Shown here in pieces: positions 24,227-34,407 of a stretch of DNA of 64,000 nucleotides. The notes below the pieces were generated by a model that had not been told where the DNA came from, ran no database searches, and worked only from the letters and a program-made list of their open reading frames with translations. The stretch comes from Amycolatopsis alba DSM 44262 (GTDB lineage: Bacteria; Actinomycetota; Actinomycetes; Mycobacteriales; Pseudonocardiaceae). The position numbers and the translations under genes were made by a program. How positions within the stretch are numbered: the first letter of the stretch is position 1; every line of letters starts with the position of its first letter. The DNA is taken from contig NZ_KB913032.1 of assembly GCF_000384215.1 (NCBI RefSeq), positions 7,897,605 to 7,961,604 of the forward strand, written 5' to 3'.

Positions 24227-26377
24227 TCACGCCTTCCCGTGCTCGTCGCGAGGGAGCCCGAGGATCCGCTCTCCGATGATGTTCAGCTGGATGTCGGTCG
24301 TGCCGCCGGCGATCGACAGGCAGCGGCTGTTGAGGAACCACCAGGTGGCGTCCCGGACCCGCGGCTCGGTGGTGAGCGACGCGACCCCCTGCCACTCCAT
24401 CGCGGTCTCCCACAGCGTCTGGATCTGCTCGGTCGCGAGCAGTTTGGCGATACTGGACTCGGCGCCGGGCTGGGCACCGGAGAGCGAGCGCAGCGTCGTC
24501 CGCAAACCGAGCAGCGCCACGCATTGCGCGTCACCCAGCAGCTTGCCGAGGGCCGCCTCCCTGGCCGGATCCGGTGAGGTACCGGCGAGCGCGATCAGCT
24601 CCTCCCCCGGATCGCCGAACGCGGAACCCTTGGTCATGGCGACACGTTCGTTGGCCAGCGTCGTCCTGGCGAGCTTCCAGCCGTCGCCCGGCTGCCCGAC
24701 CAGAGCACTGTCGGGGATGAAGACCTGGTCGAGGAAGACCTCGTTGAACAACGCCTCCCCGGTCAGTTCCCGCAGCGGCCGGATCTCGATGCCGGGGCTG
24801 GTCATGTCGAGGACGAAGTAAGACAGGCCGCGGTGCCGGGGCGCGGCCGGATCGGTCCGGGCGAGCAAGATGCCCAGCCCGGCCTCGTGCGCACCGGAAG
24901 TCCAGACCTTCTGCCCGGTGATCCGCCAGCCGCCGTCGACCTTCTCCGCGCGGGTGCTCAGCCCGGCGAGATCGGAACCGGCGCCGGGTTCGCTGAAGAG
25001 CTGGCACCACACGACGTCTCCGCGCAGCGAAGGCGGGATCCACGACCGCTGCTGTTCCGGGCTGCCGTGCGCGACCAGGGTCGGCACCACCCAGTCGCCG
25101 ATCACCATGTCGTGCGGTTCCAGCTCCGCCGCTTCGAGCTCGTCGGCGATCACCAGCTGGGTGATCGCGTCGGCTCCCTTGCCCCAGGGTCCGGGCAGAT
25201 GCGCCGCGGTGTAGCCGCGGTCGGCGAGGTAGGTGGTCCGCTCCTGACCCGCCAGCTCCTTCGCCGGGGCGAGTTCTGCCCGGATCCGGTCACGGGTTTC
25301 GGTGGCGGAGTCGGGCAGGCTGATCCCGAGCCGTCGGCGCACCCCGGCGCGCGAGAGCTCCCCCACCCGGCGATGCCAGCGTTGCGCGGATCCCAGCACG
25401 ATCCGGTTCGTCTGCGCGCGGCGCAGGTAGAACCCGGCGAGGTGCTCCCAGGTGAAGCCGATCCCGCCGAGCGTGTTGATCAGGTCCTTGACCGTGCCGA
25501 ACCCGGCGTCGACCGAGGTGGCCGCGGCGATCGCGGCGGCGAGCGAGCGTTCGTCCGGATCCGTCGGCTCGTCCCACGCGCGTGCCGCGTCCCAGGCGCA
25601 AGCCCGCGCGTGCTCGGCCCGCGCCAGCATCCGCGCGACGCGGTGTTTCACGGCTTGGAACCGGCCGATCGGCCTGCCGAACTGGATCCTGGTCCGCGCG
25701 TAGTCCGCCGCGGTCCAGGTGGCGTAGTCGGCGATTCCCGCCGCCTCCGCGGCGAACAGGGTCGCCGCCAGATCGAGCGGCAACCGCGCGTCACAGTCGA
25801 GCAGCTCGGCCGGCACGTGGTCCAGGGTGACGCTGGCGAGGCGGCGGGTCAGGTCATGACTGGGCGGCTCGGTGACCTGTGCGTGAGCCCCGGCCACGAC
25901 GGCCCAGCGGCTCACGCCCTGACAGGTCACCGGGAGCACGAGGACGTCGGCCAGGACACCGCCCAGCACCGTCGTCTCACCGGTCACCACCGACCCGTCG
26001 GACGTCAGCTCCTCGTCGAGGGCCACCGCGCCGAGAGCCGAGCCGTCCGCCAGACCGGCCAGATGCGCGGTGTGGCCCGCGCGTTCCAGCACCGCCGACG
26101 CGAGGGTGGTGGGCAGCCACGGTCCCGGCACCAGTCCACGGGCCAGTTCTTCCACCACGACGGCGAGTTCGAGCATGCCGTAGCCGGAGCCGCCGTGCTC
26201 CTCCGTCAGATGCAGCCCGAGAAGACCGAGTTCGGCGAATTCCGGCCAGCAGCCGGGAAGCTGGTCCTTCCCGGCGTCGATCGCTTGCCGGATGGCGGGT
26301 TCGCCGCAGTGGCGGGAAACGAGCCCGCGCACCGTGTCCCGCAGGTCGAGGTGTTCCTGGTCGAGTCCGAGGCTCAT
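24227..26377 (-). CDS. fadE34: Fused double acyl-CoA dehydrogenase (FadE34/ChsE3-like)
   Basis: 716 residues from the ATG at 26377, about twice the usual acyl-CoA dehydrogenase length. Residues 1-330 are a first, degenerate module (DYARTRIQFGRPIGRFQAVK); residues 360-716 are a second with GPWGKGADAITQLVIADELE, LFSEPGAGSDLAGLST, GQKVWTSGAH and a final AGGTTDIQLNIIGERILGLP. FadE34 has this fused form and acts on five-carbon steroid side chains such as those of bile acids. It sits between a FadA5-type thiolase and a MaoC hydratase, forming one beta-oxidation round. Confidence 0.87.
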   Translation of the reverse strand: MSLGLDQEHLDLRDTVRGLVSRHCGEPAIRQAIDAGKDQLPGCWPEFAELGLLGLHLTEEHGGSGYGMLELAVVVEELARGLVPGPWLPTTLASAVLERAGHTAHLAGLADGSALGAVALDEELTSDGSVVTGETTVLGGVLADVLVLPVTCQGVSRWAVVAGAHAQVTEPPSHDLTRRLASVTLDHVPAELLDCDARLPLDLAATLFAAEAAGIADYATWTAADYARTRIQFGRPIGRFQAVKHRVARMLARAEHARACAWDAARAWDEPTDPDERSLAAAIAAATSVDAGFGTVKDLINTLGGIGFTWEHLAGFYLRRAQTNRIVLGSAQRWHRRVGELSRAGVRRRLGISLPDSATETRDRIRAELAPAKELAGQERTTYLADRGYTAAHLPGPWGKGADAITQLVIADELEAAELEPHDMVIGDWVVPTLVAHGSPEQQRSWIPPSLRGDVVWCQLFSEPGAGSDLAGLSTRAEKVDGGWRITGQKVWTSGAHEAGLGILLARTDPAAPRHRGLSYFVLDMTSPGIEIRPLRELTGEALFNEVFLDQVFIPDSALVGQPGDGWKLARTTLANERVAMTKGSAFGDPGEELIALAGTSPDPAREAALGKLLGDAQCVALLGLRTTLRSLSGAQPGAESSIAKLLATEQIQTLWETAMEWQGVASLTTEPRVRDATWWFLNSRCLSIAGGTTDIQLNIIGERILGLPRDEHGKA

Positions 26378-26378
26378 C

Positions 26379-27539
<1,161 letters not shown>

Positions 27540-27562
27540 TCACCGGTTCGCGGCGTCGGAGC

Positions 27563-27598
27563 GATCCCACTCACCGGTCGACGCCCGCTGACCGGGAC
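27563..27598. promoter_or_regulatory. Steroid-cluster operator motif, sites 2 and 3 (paired)
   Basis: GATCCCACTCACCGGTC (27563-27579) and GCCCGCTGACCGGGAC (27583-27598), centres 18 bp apart, between the divergent thiolase and SDR genes. Site 2 is 51 bp from the thiolase start; site 3 is 75 bp from the SDR start, which has a Shine-Dalgarno. Confidence 0.65.
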
Positions 27599-27664
27599 GA
27601 GCCGGACGCTTCCGCCGCCTCGCGCCTTAGCGTGCGGCCACCCGTATCCGAAGGAGTGCACAGC

Positions 27665-28591
27665 ATGAGCAGTACTGACCTGTCCGGCCGCACCGCGATC
27701 GTCACCGGAGCAGGCGGAGGATTGGGCCGCGCCGAAGCGCTCGCGCTGGCCACCGCCGGCGCGAACGTCGTGGTCAACGACATGGGCGAGGCCGCCGAGA
27801 CGGTCGCCGCCGAGATCCGCGCGCTGGGCCGCGACGCCGTCGCCGTGCGGGGCGACGTCGGTGACTGGGCGCTGGGCGACACCCTGGTGTCCGCCGCCGT
27901 CGACACCTTCGGCTCTCTCGACATCGTGGTCAACAACGCCGGTGTGCTGCGCGACATGATGCTCTTCAATCTCACCGAGCAGGCGTGGGACGACGTGATC
28001 CGCGTGCACCTGAAAGGCCACGCGTCGGTGTCGCGCGCCGCCGCCGTGCACTGGCGCGCGGCGGCCAAGTCCTCTGGTGAACCCGTCTACGGCCGGTTGA
28101 TCAACACCTCGTCCGAGGCGTTCCTCTTCGGCGCCGCGGGCCAGCCCAACTACTCCGCCGCCAAGGCGGGCATCACGGCGCTCACGCTGTCGGCCGCGCA
28201 GGGCCTGAGCCGGTACGGCGTGACCGCCAACGTCCTCTGCCCCCGCGCCCGCACGGACATGACGGCGCACGTGTTCTCCGCCGATCCCGACGGGGCCAGG
28301 GAACTGGACATCCTCGCGCCCGAACGGGTCGGCACCTTCGTGTCCTGGCTCGCCTCCCCCGCCTCGCAGGAGGTCAACGGGCAGGTGTTCGTGGTGTACG
28401 GCGACATGGTCGCGCTCATGGCCGCTCCCACGGTCGAGCGGAAATTCACCGCCGCCTCCGGCACCTTCAGCACCGAAGAGCTGGCAAGCGAAGTGACCCC
28501 GCACTTCGCAGACCGCAAGCCGTGGCAGGGTTACGCCGCCTACTCGGTGGCCGAGCTGGACACCACGGGGGTGTCCAACCTGGCCACCTGA
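27665..28591 (+). CDS. SDR, Hsd4A-like 17-beta-hydroxysteroid/beta-hydroxyacyl-CoA dehydrogenase
   Basis: 308 residues from the ATG at 27665, preceded by AAGGAG. Rossmann TGAGGGLGRAEALALA, NNAGVLRD, Ser in NTSSEA and YSAAKAG active site. The long C-terminal extension after the core (VYGDMVALMAAPTVERKFTA on) is characteristic of the Hsd4A/MFE-type SDR group, which oxidises the beta-hydroxyacyl-CoA of the side chain and can act on 17-hydroxy steroids. It supplies the dehydrogenase step between the MaoC hydratase and FadA5. Single-gene unit, convergent with the next gene. Confidence 0.85.
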   Translation: MSSTDLSGRTAIVTGAGGGLGRAEALALATAGANVVVNDMGEAAETVAAEIRALGRDAVAVRGDVGDWALGDTLVSAAVDTFGSLDIVVNNAGVLRDMMLFNLTEQAWDDVIRVHLKGHASVSRAAAVHWRAAAKSSGEPVYGRLINTSSEAFLFGAAGQPNYSAAKAGITALTLSAAQGLSRYGVTANVLCPRARTDMTAHVFSADPDGARELDILAPERVGTFVSWLASPASQEVNGQVFVVYGDMVALMAAPTVERKFTAASGTFSTEELASEVTPHFADRKPWQGYAAYSVAELDTTGVSNLAT

Positions 28592-29368
28592 TCAGAAGAC
28601 CGCCGGCCCGCGCACCGTCACCTCTGCCCCGCCGTCCACGTAGACGACCTGGCCGGTGACGTGCGTGTTGGCCGTCGAGATCAGGAAGCCCAACACCTCC
28701 GCGACGTCCTCGGGCGTCGCGTGGCCGTTCAGCGGCATCGGTACCGCCGTGGCCATCGCCTCGCGCATCCTCGCGTCCTCGAACAGCGGCGCGCTCATCG
28801 GTGTCAGCACGACTCCGGGTGCCACCACGTTCAGCGGGATCCCGGCGTCGGCGTAACCGGGCGCGATCGCCAGCCGCCGGGCCCACTGTGCCAAAGCCGA
28901 TTTCGTCGACGGGTAGATCCGGTGCCCGTTGCCGGTTTCGAGCAACGGAGTGCAGCGTGCGACCGCCGCCTCTTCGTCACCGGCCAGGAGCGCCGCGACG
29001 AGGTCCGCGTCGACCGGCTGGGTGCCGGAGATCGATCCGGTCACCGCGATCCGCCCGGCGGCCGACTTCGCGAGCAACGGCTGGAGAGCGGTCACCAGTT
29101 CGGTGGTCCCGAAGAAGTTGACCCGCACCATGGTTTCGCCGGGCGTGGCGACCCCGGCGCAGGCGACCAGTGCGTCGAGCGTTCCCCCGCTCTGCTCGGC
29201 GATCCGTTCGGCCGCTTCGGTGCGGCCAGCCGCGGTGGACAGATCGGCTTCGATTTCGGTGCCGCGCAGATCGACGCCGAGGACACGGTCGCCCTGGTCT
29301 CGCGACAGCCGGGCGGTGGCCTGGCCGATGCCCGAGCCGGCTCCGGTGACAACGATGGTGCGGGACAT
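28592..29368 (-). CDS. hsdA: 3-alpha-hydroxysteroid dehydrogenase-like SDR
   Basis: 258 residues with GGAGG site at the start 29368. It resembles the Comamonas 3-alpha-HSD/carbonyl reductase family: VVTGAGSGIGQATARL, GVDLRGTEIEADLSTAAGR, ACAGVATPGETMVRVNFFGT, Ser in VTGSISG, YPSTKSAL active site and the closing EVTVRGPAVF, with an inserted region 145-165 as in that family. This enzyme would oxidise a 3-alpha-hydroxyl, the configuration of bile acids, to the 3-ketone needed by KstD and KshAB. Assigned from remembered family similarity. Confidence 0.75.
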   Translation of the reverse strand: MSRTIVVTGAGSGIGQATARLSRDQGDRVLGVDLRGTEIEADLSTAAGRTEAAERIAEQSGGTLDALVACAGVATPGETMVRVNFFGTTELVTALQPLLAKSAAGRIAVTGSISGTQPVDADLVAALLAGDEEAAVARCTPLLETGNGHRIYPSTKSALAQWARRLAIAPGYADAGIPLNVVAPGVVLTPMSAPLFEDARMREAMATAVPMPLNGHATPEDVAEVLGFLISTANTHVTGQVVYVDGGAEVTVRGPAVF

Positions 29369-29431
29369 GAGACCTCCGGATTCAGAATGTGCGAGCGACG
29401 GTAGGGGCCGCCGGGAATCCGGAACCGCGAT

Positions 29432-29449
29432 GATCCCGCTCAGTGGGCC
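29432..29449. promoter_or_regulatory. Steroid-cluster operator motif, site 4
   Basis: GATCCCGCTCAGTGGGCC, centre 73 bp upstream of the 3-alpha-HSD-like gene (which has a Shine-Dalgarno) and overlapping the stop codon of the TetR gene behind it. Confidence 0.65.
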
Positions 29450-30051
29450 TTGTGGGGCAAGGGCGCCAGCAGCAGCTCGCACAGGCGGCGCACGTCGGCC
29501 TCCGCCTCCGCGAGCGACCAGTGGCCGTTGAGCGTGCCGATGAGCACGCCGTACCAGCCCTGCTCGACCAGCCGCATGATCCGCAGATGGTCGTCGGTCG
29601 GGTCGGTGATCCCGGCGGTGCGCAGCAACAACTCCTGGAACACGTCGTCGATCCGGGTCGAGCCGGTCACCGTGTCGGCGTGCGCCGCGTTGTTGGACTG
29701 CATCATCGCCAGCGCCAGGCGGGGCCGTTCGCACAGCCGCCGCCCGGCCTCGAGCAGGAGCGCGGCGACGGCCTCGGCGGGAGTCCCGTTCTCGGGAGGT
29801 TTGGCCGTCTCGGCCAGCCGCTCCACCTGGGCTCGCATCACGCCCAGGAACAGATGGGTCTTGGACGGGAAGTACCGGTAGAGCGTCGCGATCGCGACGC
29901 CGGACTCCTTGGCCACGTCGTGCATCTGCATGCGTTCGAGCCCGTGCTCGGCACCGAGCCGCCCGGCGGCCTGCAAGATCCGGCGGTAGCGCTCCTTCTG
30001 CTCCGCAGAGCTCGGCCGGGCGGGCGCCCTGACCTCCGCGATACGTGGCAC
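29440..30051 (-). CDS. KstR-like TetR-family regulator
   Basis: About 203 residues from a GTG at 30051 with AAGGGGG upstream. The helix-turn-helix reads ERYRRILQAAGRLGAEHGLE, then AKESGVAIATLYRYFPSKTH, close in style to KstR. The C-terminal ligand domain is helical and Leu-rich. It lies inside the steroid cluster and has its own copy of the cluster motif 70 bp upstream, so it is a candidate regulator of the cluster, probably responding to a steroid CoA ester. The motif is, however, unlike the known KstR operator. Confidence 0.82.
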   Translation of the reverse strand: MPRIAEVRAPARPSSAEQKERYRRILQAAGRLGAEHGLERMQMHDVAKESGVAIATLYRYFPSKTHLFLGVMRAQVERLAETAKPPENGTPAEAVAALLLEAGRRLCERPRLALAMMQSNNAAHADTVTGSTRIDDVFQELLLRTAGITDPTDDHLRIMRLVEQGWYGVLIGTLNGHWSLAEAEADVRRLCELLLAPLPHKAH

Positions 30052-30113
30052 CTGTCCCCCTTGGTCGGTTCGTCGTCCAGTGTCCGCGCGGCGGGCCGAA
30101 CCCGCTCGCATGC

Positions 30114-30129
30114 TACCGGTGACCGGGAC
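30114..30129. promoter_or_regulatory. Steroid-cluster operator motif, site 5 (weaker)
   Basis: CTACCGGTGACCGGGAC, matching the right half of the consensus well and the left half poorly. Centre 70 bp upstream of the TetR start. Confidence 0.45.
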
Positions 30130-30168
30130 GGCCGTCGCCACGAAGCGACGGCCGCCCCGCCACCCTGA

Positions 30169-31653
30169 TCAGGCGGTCTTGACCACTTCGCCCCGCACCG
30201 CGCCGTCCTCGGTGTCCAGGCCACCCTGCGCCGGCTGACGGCCGTGGCGCATCACCAGCACCACCAGGACGCCGACGACCCCGATGACCCCGGACACCAG
30301 GTACGAGCTGGTGAACGCGGAATCCGCGTAGATCACCGTATGCGAACCGGGCAGCACGGCCCGGACGTGCTGCGCCATCACCGATCCCGTGACCGCCGTG
30401 CCCGCCGCGGCGGCGACCAGCGCGATCACCCCGGCGATCCCGTTGCCGACGCCGCTTTCCCTCTTCGGCAACGCGTCCTGCAGCAGGTTCGCGTTGGACG
30501 AGTGCAGGAAACCGACCGCGAAACCGGCGATCACACTGGTGATGGCGACCTGCCACTGCACGGTGAACAGCCGCGAGCCGAGGAACTGCACGACCAGGAA
30601 CAGGAGACCGGCGGTCAGGAGCACGTTCCGGGCGCCGATCCGCCTCGACAGGTGACCACCGAGCGGTCCGGCGACCATCGCGACCGCGCCGAGCGGGAAC
30701 GTCCACACCGCGAGCTCGACCGCCGACAATCCGACGCCGTAGCCGTTACCGGGGAAGGGCGGGGTCTGGAAGATGGTCGGGCTGCTGACCGCGTGCGCGT
30801 TCATCATGTACGAGATCAGCCCGACGGCGACCACCGTCGCCCCGAACTTCCTGCCGACGAGCAGGCGCAGATCGATCAGCGGCTCCTTTGAGCGCATCTC
30901 GACGAGCACGAAGACGGCCATGACCACGAGACCCACGCCGACCAGGCCGAGGGTCGCGGGCGAGGTCCAGCCCTGTTTGGCGCCACCGCCGAGGCCCACC
31001 ATCAACGCGGTCAGGCCGACACCGAGCAGCAAGGCGCCCAGGTAGTCCATCCGGGACCGGACCCGCACCGGGCTTTCGGGCACCGTCACCAGGAACACCG
31101 GCAGCACCAGGGCGATGTAGGCGATCAGGAACCAGAACACGCCCCGGTAGCCGAACGAATCGACGAGCCAGCCCGCCACGAACGGCCCGGCGACCGCGCC
31201 CATCCCGACCCCGGTCACCACCGTGCCCAGCGCCACCGGGACCTGGCTGCGCGGGAGGATGTCGCGCACCAGGCTGTAGGACAGCGAAACGATGCCGACC
31301 AGCGGCCCCTGCAACGCCCGGCCGAGCAGCATCAGCGCGAACGAATCCGTCACCGCGCACAGCACGCTGCCCGCCAGGAAGACCACCGCGAGCACGGTCA
31401 GCACGCGCTTCTTGCCGAAGCGGTCCCCCGCCTTCCCCGCCAGTGGCAGGACGACCGCTCCGGTGAGCGTGACGATCGAAGCCACCCACGCGACGTTCAG
31501 CGTCTGGAAATGGGCGGCCATCTTGGGCAGGGCGGGGAAGACCATCAGGATCTCGAACGTGGCGACCTCCGTGAGCAGGATGATCGGCACGATCAGGAGG
31601 AACAGCCTCAGCTTCGAGACCGGAACCTCCTCGGAGGTGGTGTTCAGCGCCAT
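30169..31653 (-). CDS. MFS transporter (DHA2-like), steroid cluster
   Basis: 494 residues from the ATG at 31653 (AGGAG site). About 14 membrane segments; motif A-like GKAGDRFGKKRVL and motif C-like VTGVGMGAVAGPFVAGWLVD place it in the drug:H+ antiporter DHA2 type. Embedded among steroid genes and with an operator copy in front, it may import or export the steroid or intermediates. No mce4-type uptake genes are visible in this window. Confidence 0.85.
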   Translation of the reverse strand: MALNTTSEEVPVSKLRLFLLIVPIILLTEVATFEILMVFPALPKMAAHFQTLNVAWVASIVTLTGAVVLPLAGKAGDRFGKKRVLTVLAVVFLAGSVLCAVTDSFALMLLGRALQGPLVGIVSLSYSLVRDILPRSQVPVALGTVVTGVGMGAVAGPFVAGWLVDSFGYRGVFWFLIAYIALVLPVFLVTVPESPVRVRSRMDYLGALLLGVGLTALMVGLGGGAKQGWTSPATLGLVGVGLVVMAVFVLVEMRSKEPLIDLRLLVGRKFGATVVAVGLISYMMNAHAVSSPTIFQTPPFPGNGYGVGLSAVELAVWTFPLGAVAMVAGPLGGHLSRRIGARNVLLTAGLLFLVVQFLGSRLFTVQWQVAITSVIAGFAVGFLHSSNANLLQDALPKRESGVGNGIAGVIALVAAAAGTAVTGSVMAQHVRAVLPGSHTVIYADSAFTSSYLVSGVIGVVGVLVVLVMRHGRQPAQGGLDTEDGAVRGEVVKTA

Positions 31654-31726
31654 CCTTGCTCCTTCGGGCTGGGAGGGACCAGTGGCCGGGGAGCGTAAGT
31701 CGGCACTTCCGGCGCCGATGTGACCC

Positions 31727-31743
31727 GTCCCACTCACCGGGCC
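31727..31743. promoter_or_regulatory. Steroid-cluster operator motif, site 6
   Basis: GTCCCACTCACCGGGCC, centre 82 bp upstream of the MFS start. Confidence 0.6.
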
Positions 31744-31746
31744 TGG

Positions 31747-32886
31747 TCAGACGAGGTTGTCCTCGACGGGTATTCCGAAGATCCCCTTGCCGTACATGGC
31801 AAGCGCGCGTTCGACGTCGTTGGCGACGTGCACCGAGCCGGCATGCGCGTCGCGCCAGGCCCGTTCGATCGGATTGCCCCGGCGCAGGGAATTCCCGCCC
31901 GCCGTCCGGAACAGGATGTCGATCGCCGTCAGCGCGCGTTCGGTTCCGAGCACCTGGTCCCGCCGGGCCCGCAGGCGCAGTTCCTTCGGCAGTTCAAGGC
32001 CTGCGGACGCCGTCGCGTACAGCTCGTCGAGATTGCGGTCCATCTGCAGGATCGCGGCGTCCACTTCGGACGCCACCCGTGCGACGGAGACCTGCGCGTA
32101 GTGGTCCTCCGCGAAGCGCCCGCCGCCCAGGCTGGCCCGCACCCGGTGCCGCATTTCCTCGGTGTAGGCGGCGAAACAGCCGCTTACCGCGCCGATCACG
32201 GGCGCGGTGATCGCCGAGGTGAAGACGGCACCGAACGGCAGCCGGTACAGCGGACCGTCGTTCACCTCCTGTCCCGGACCGCGCAGCAGCGCGTGCTCTC
32301 GGTTACGCAGAACCCGGTGCCCTGGCACGAAAGCGTCCTCGACCACGAGGTCGTTGCTGCCGGTCCCGCGCAGTCCCACGGTGTCCCACGTGTCGGCCAC
32401 GGTGAAGTCCGCCGCCGGTACGAGCACGGTGAGGAAGTCACCTTCCTCGGCGGTCGCGCCGAGCAGCGCCCAGCCGGCGTGCGCGCAGCCGGAGGAGAAA
32501 CTCCAGCGTCCCGACAGCGACCAGCCGCCGTCGGCCGGGGTCAGGCGCCCGATGGGGCTGTAGGAGGAGCACAGCAGGGTGTCGGGATCCGCTCCCCACA
32601 CGTCGTCCTGCGCCGGTTCGGGGAACAACGCGAGCTGCCACGGATGCACCCCGAGGACCGAGGCGACCCAGCCGGTCGAGCCGCAGGCGCCCGCGATCTC
32701 CCGGATCACCTCGTAGAACCGGCGGGGTGCGCATTCATGGCCGCCGTAGCGTTTCGGCTGAAGCATGCGGAAGACACCGGCTTCGGTCAGCTCCGCGATC
32801 GTCTCGGCCGGTACTTCGCGCTGTTCGTCGGTTCGCCCGGCACGAGCCGTGATCTCGGGCAGCAGTTCGAGCACCTGAACGTTCAT
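31747..32886 (-). CDS. HsaA-like flavin-dependent monooxygenase, paralogue 1
   Basis: 379 residues. It has the HsaA/group-D hydroxylase fold (acyl-CoA dehydrogenase-like): FRMLQPKRYGGHECAPRRFY, CGSTGWVASVLGVHPWQLAL, WSFSSGCAHAGWALLG, DTVGLRGTGSNDLVVEDAFV, and RTAGGNSLRRGNPIERAWRD near the end. HsaA with reductase HsaB hydroxylates 3-HSA on ring A. A second copy at 36704 matches HsaA in length, so this paralogue may act on another phenolic or steroid intermediate. It shares operator site 7 with KshA and appears leaderless. Confidence 0.83.
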   Translation of the reverse strand: MNVQVLELLPEITARAGRTDEQREVPAETIAELTEAGVFRMLQPKRYGGHECAPRRFYEVIREIAGACGSTGWVASVLGVHPWQLALFPEPAQDDVWGADPDTLLCSSYSPIGRLTPADGGWSLSGRWSFSSGCAHAGWALLGATAEEGDFLTVLVPAADFTVADTWDTVGLRGTGSNDLVVEDAFVPGHRVLRNREHALLRGPGQEVNDGPLYRLPFGAVFTSAITAPVIGAVSGCFAAYTEEMRHRVRASLGGGRFAEDHYAQVSVARVASEVDAAILQMDRNLDELYATASAGLELPKELRLRARRDQVLGTERALTAIDILFRTAGGNSLRRGNPIERAWRDAHAGSVHVANDVERALAMYGKGIFGIPVEDNLV

Positions 32887-32929
32887 CGGCCGAGGATGCT
32901 CCGCCCGTCGGCCGGTCGCGCTGGTCCAC

Positions 32930-32945
32930 TTCCGATGAGCGGGAC
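32930..32945. promoter_or_regulatory. Steroid-cluster operator motif, site 7 (symmetrical divergent)
   Basis: TTCCGATGAGCGGGAC (reverse complement of the consensus). Its centre is 51 bp from the HsaA-like start at 32886 and 50 bp from the KshA start at 32987. Neither gene has a well-placed Shine-Dalgarno. Confidence 0.65.
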
Positions 32946-32986
32946 TTCGGGCTCCCGGATCCCGGCGAAGTCCGACACTCGGGGCC

Positions 32987-34117
32987 ATGACCGCACCGGA
33001 CGAAATCCGCCGCATCGAAGCCGACGCCACCCCGACCCGCTTCGCCCGCGGCTGGCATTGCCTGGGCCTCGCGAAGGACTTCACGGACGGTAAACCGCAT
33101 CAGGTACTCGCCTTCGGCCAGAAGCTCGTCGTCTTCGCGGGCACGGACGGCCGGGTCAACGTGCTCGACGGCTACTGCCGTCACATGGGCGGCGATCTGT
33201 CGATGGGCACGGTGAAAGGCGACGAGATCGCTTGCCCGTTCCACGACTGGCGCTGGGGCGGCGACGGCCGATGCAAGAAGATCCCCTACGCCCGGCGGGT
33301 GCCGCTGAGGGCCAGGACCGCGGCGTGGCCCACCCTCGTCCAGGACGGTCTTCTGTTCGTCTGGAACGATCCTGAGGGCAAACCGGCTCCCGAGGGGGTC
33401 ACGATCCCGCGTATCGAAGGCGCCGAGCGGGACGACTGGACCGACTGGCACTGGTACACCACCGTCATCGAGGGCGCCAACTGCCGCGAGATCGTGGACA
33501 ACCTGGTGGACATGGCCCACTTCTTCTACGTCCACTTCTCCTTTCCCACGCAGTTCAAGAACGTCTTCGACGGCCACGTCGGATGGCAGTTCCAGCAAGG
33601 GATCGGCCGGGAGGACGCGCGGCCTCAAGCGAGCAAGAGCGGTGTCACTCAGCTGCTGGGAAACACCAGCGTCGCGGCCTATCACGGTCCTTCGTTCATG
33701 ATCGACGATCTGACCTACCACTATTCCGACGGCGACGTGCGCAGCGTGCTGATCAACTGTCACTATCCGATCAGCGCCGACTCGTTCGTGCTGCAGTACG
33801 GGATCATCGTCGAGAAGGCCGCACATCTGGCCGACCCGGCCGCGATGGCCTCGAAAATGGGCGACTTCATCAAGATCGGGTTCGAACAGGACGTCGCCAT
33901 CTGGAAGAACAAGACCCGGATCGACAACCCGCTGCTGTGCGAAGAGGACGGTCCGGTCTACCAGCTGCGCCGGTGGTACGAGCAGTTCTACGTCGACGCC
34001 GCCGACGTGACGCCCGACATGACCGACCGGTTCGAGTTCGAGATCGACACGGCCCGCCCCAACGAGGCGTGGCGGGCCGAGGTCGCGGCCAACCTGGCCG
34101 CACGTGCCGCGCGATGA
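32987..34117 (+). CDS. kshA: 3-ketosteroid 9-alpha-hydroxylase, oxygenase component KshA
   Basis: 376 residues. Rieske centre C64-R-H66 and C83-P-F-H86 (YCRHMGGDL, CPFHDWRW). The mononuclear iron motif is around N172, D175, H178, H183 (NLVDMAHFFYVHF). C-terminal KshA domain (EDGPVYQLRRWYEQFYVD). With reductase KshB it hydroxylates C9 of 3-ketosteroids, which with KstD's delta-1 desaturation opens ring B. First gene of a three-gene operon; likely leaderless. Confidence 0.92.
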   Translation: MTAPDEIRRIEADATPTRFARGWHCLGLAKDFTDGKPHQVLAFGQKLVVFAGTDGRVNVLDGYCRHMGGDLSMGTVKGDEIACPFHDWRWGGDGRCKKIPYARRVPLRARTAAWPTLVQDGLLFVWNDPEGKPAPEGVTIPRIEGAERDDWTDWHWYTTVIEGANCREIVDNLVDMAHFFYVHFSFPTQFKNVFDGHVGWQFQQGIGREDARPQASKSGVTQLLGNTSVAAYHGPSFMIDDLTYHYSDGDVRSVLINCHYPISADSFVLQYGIIVEKAAHLADPAAMASKMGDFIKIGFEQDVAIWKNKTRIDNPLLCEEDGPVYQLRRWYEQFYVDAADVTPDMTDRFEFEIDTARPNEAWRAEVAANLAARAAR

Positions 34118-34407
34118 AGACGCGCTCCGACGAACGGCTCGCCGACACCCCGTTGCGGGAGATCGGCTGCGGAAACTGCGGCGCTCAGGTGCGAGTGCGC
34201 AAGTCGAGCTGGGAACAAACCAGCATCCAATGGACGACCTCGGCACAGGAGGCCTGCCGCGAACGACAGGCGGCGTCACCGGGCCCCGGCCCTAACGGCG
34301 CCTTCTTCCGCGGCTGCGAGGCCCTTCGCGCCGCGATCGCGGACGCCGCCGTGTGCGGGGAATTGCCCGTTCACGATTCTTCCGACTCCCCTGGAGGTCC
34401 GCTCTGA
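34114..34407 (+). CDS. Small Cys-containing protein of the kshA operon
   Basis: 97 residues, overlapping kshA (ATGA) and the following SDR (TGATG). It has a CGNC pair near residue 19-22 and further Cys at about 49, 69 and 82, with QVRVRKSSWEQTSIQWT between. Spacing suggests a small zinc ribbon or redox protein. I do not recognise the family. Tight coupling to KshA suggests a helper for the oxygenase, such as an electron carrier or assembly factor; that is inference. Confidence 0.7.
   Translation: MKTRSDERLADTPLREIGCGNCGAQVRVRKSSWEQTSIQWTTSAQEACRERQAASPGPGPNGAFFRGCEALRAAIADAAVCGELPVHDSSDSPGGPL

Noticed and set aside
28592..29368. Calling the SDR at 28592 a FabG-type fatty-acid reductase
   Set aside because: The EADLSTAAGR segment, inserted loop and VRGPAVF end resemble the 3-alpha-HSD family more than FabG.
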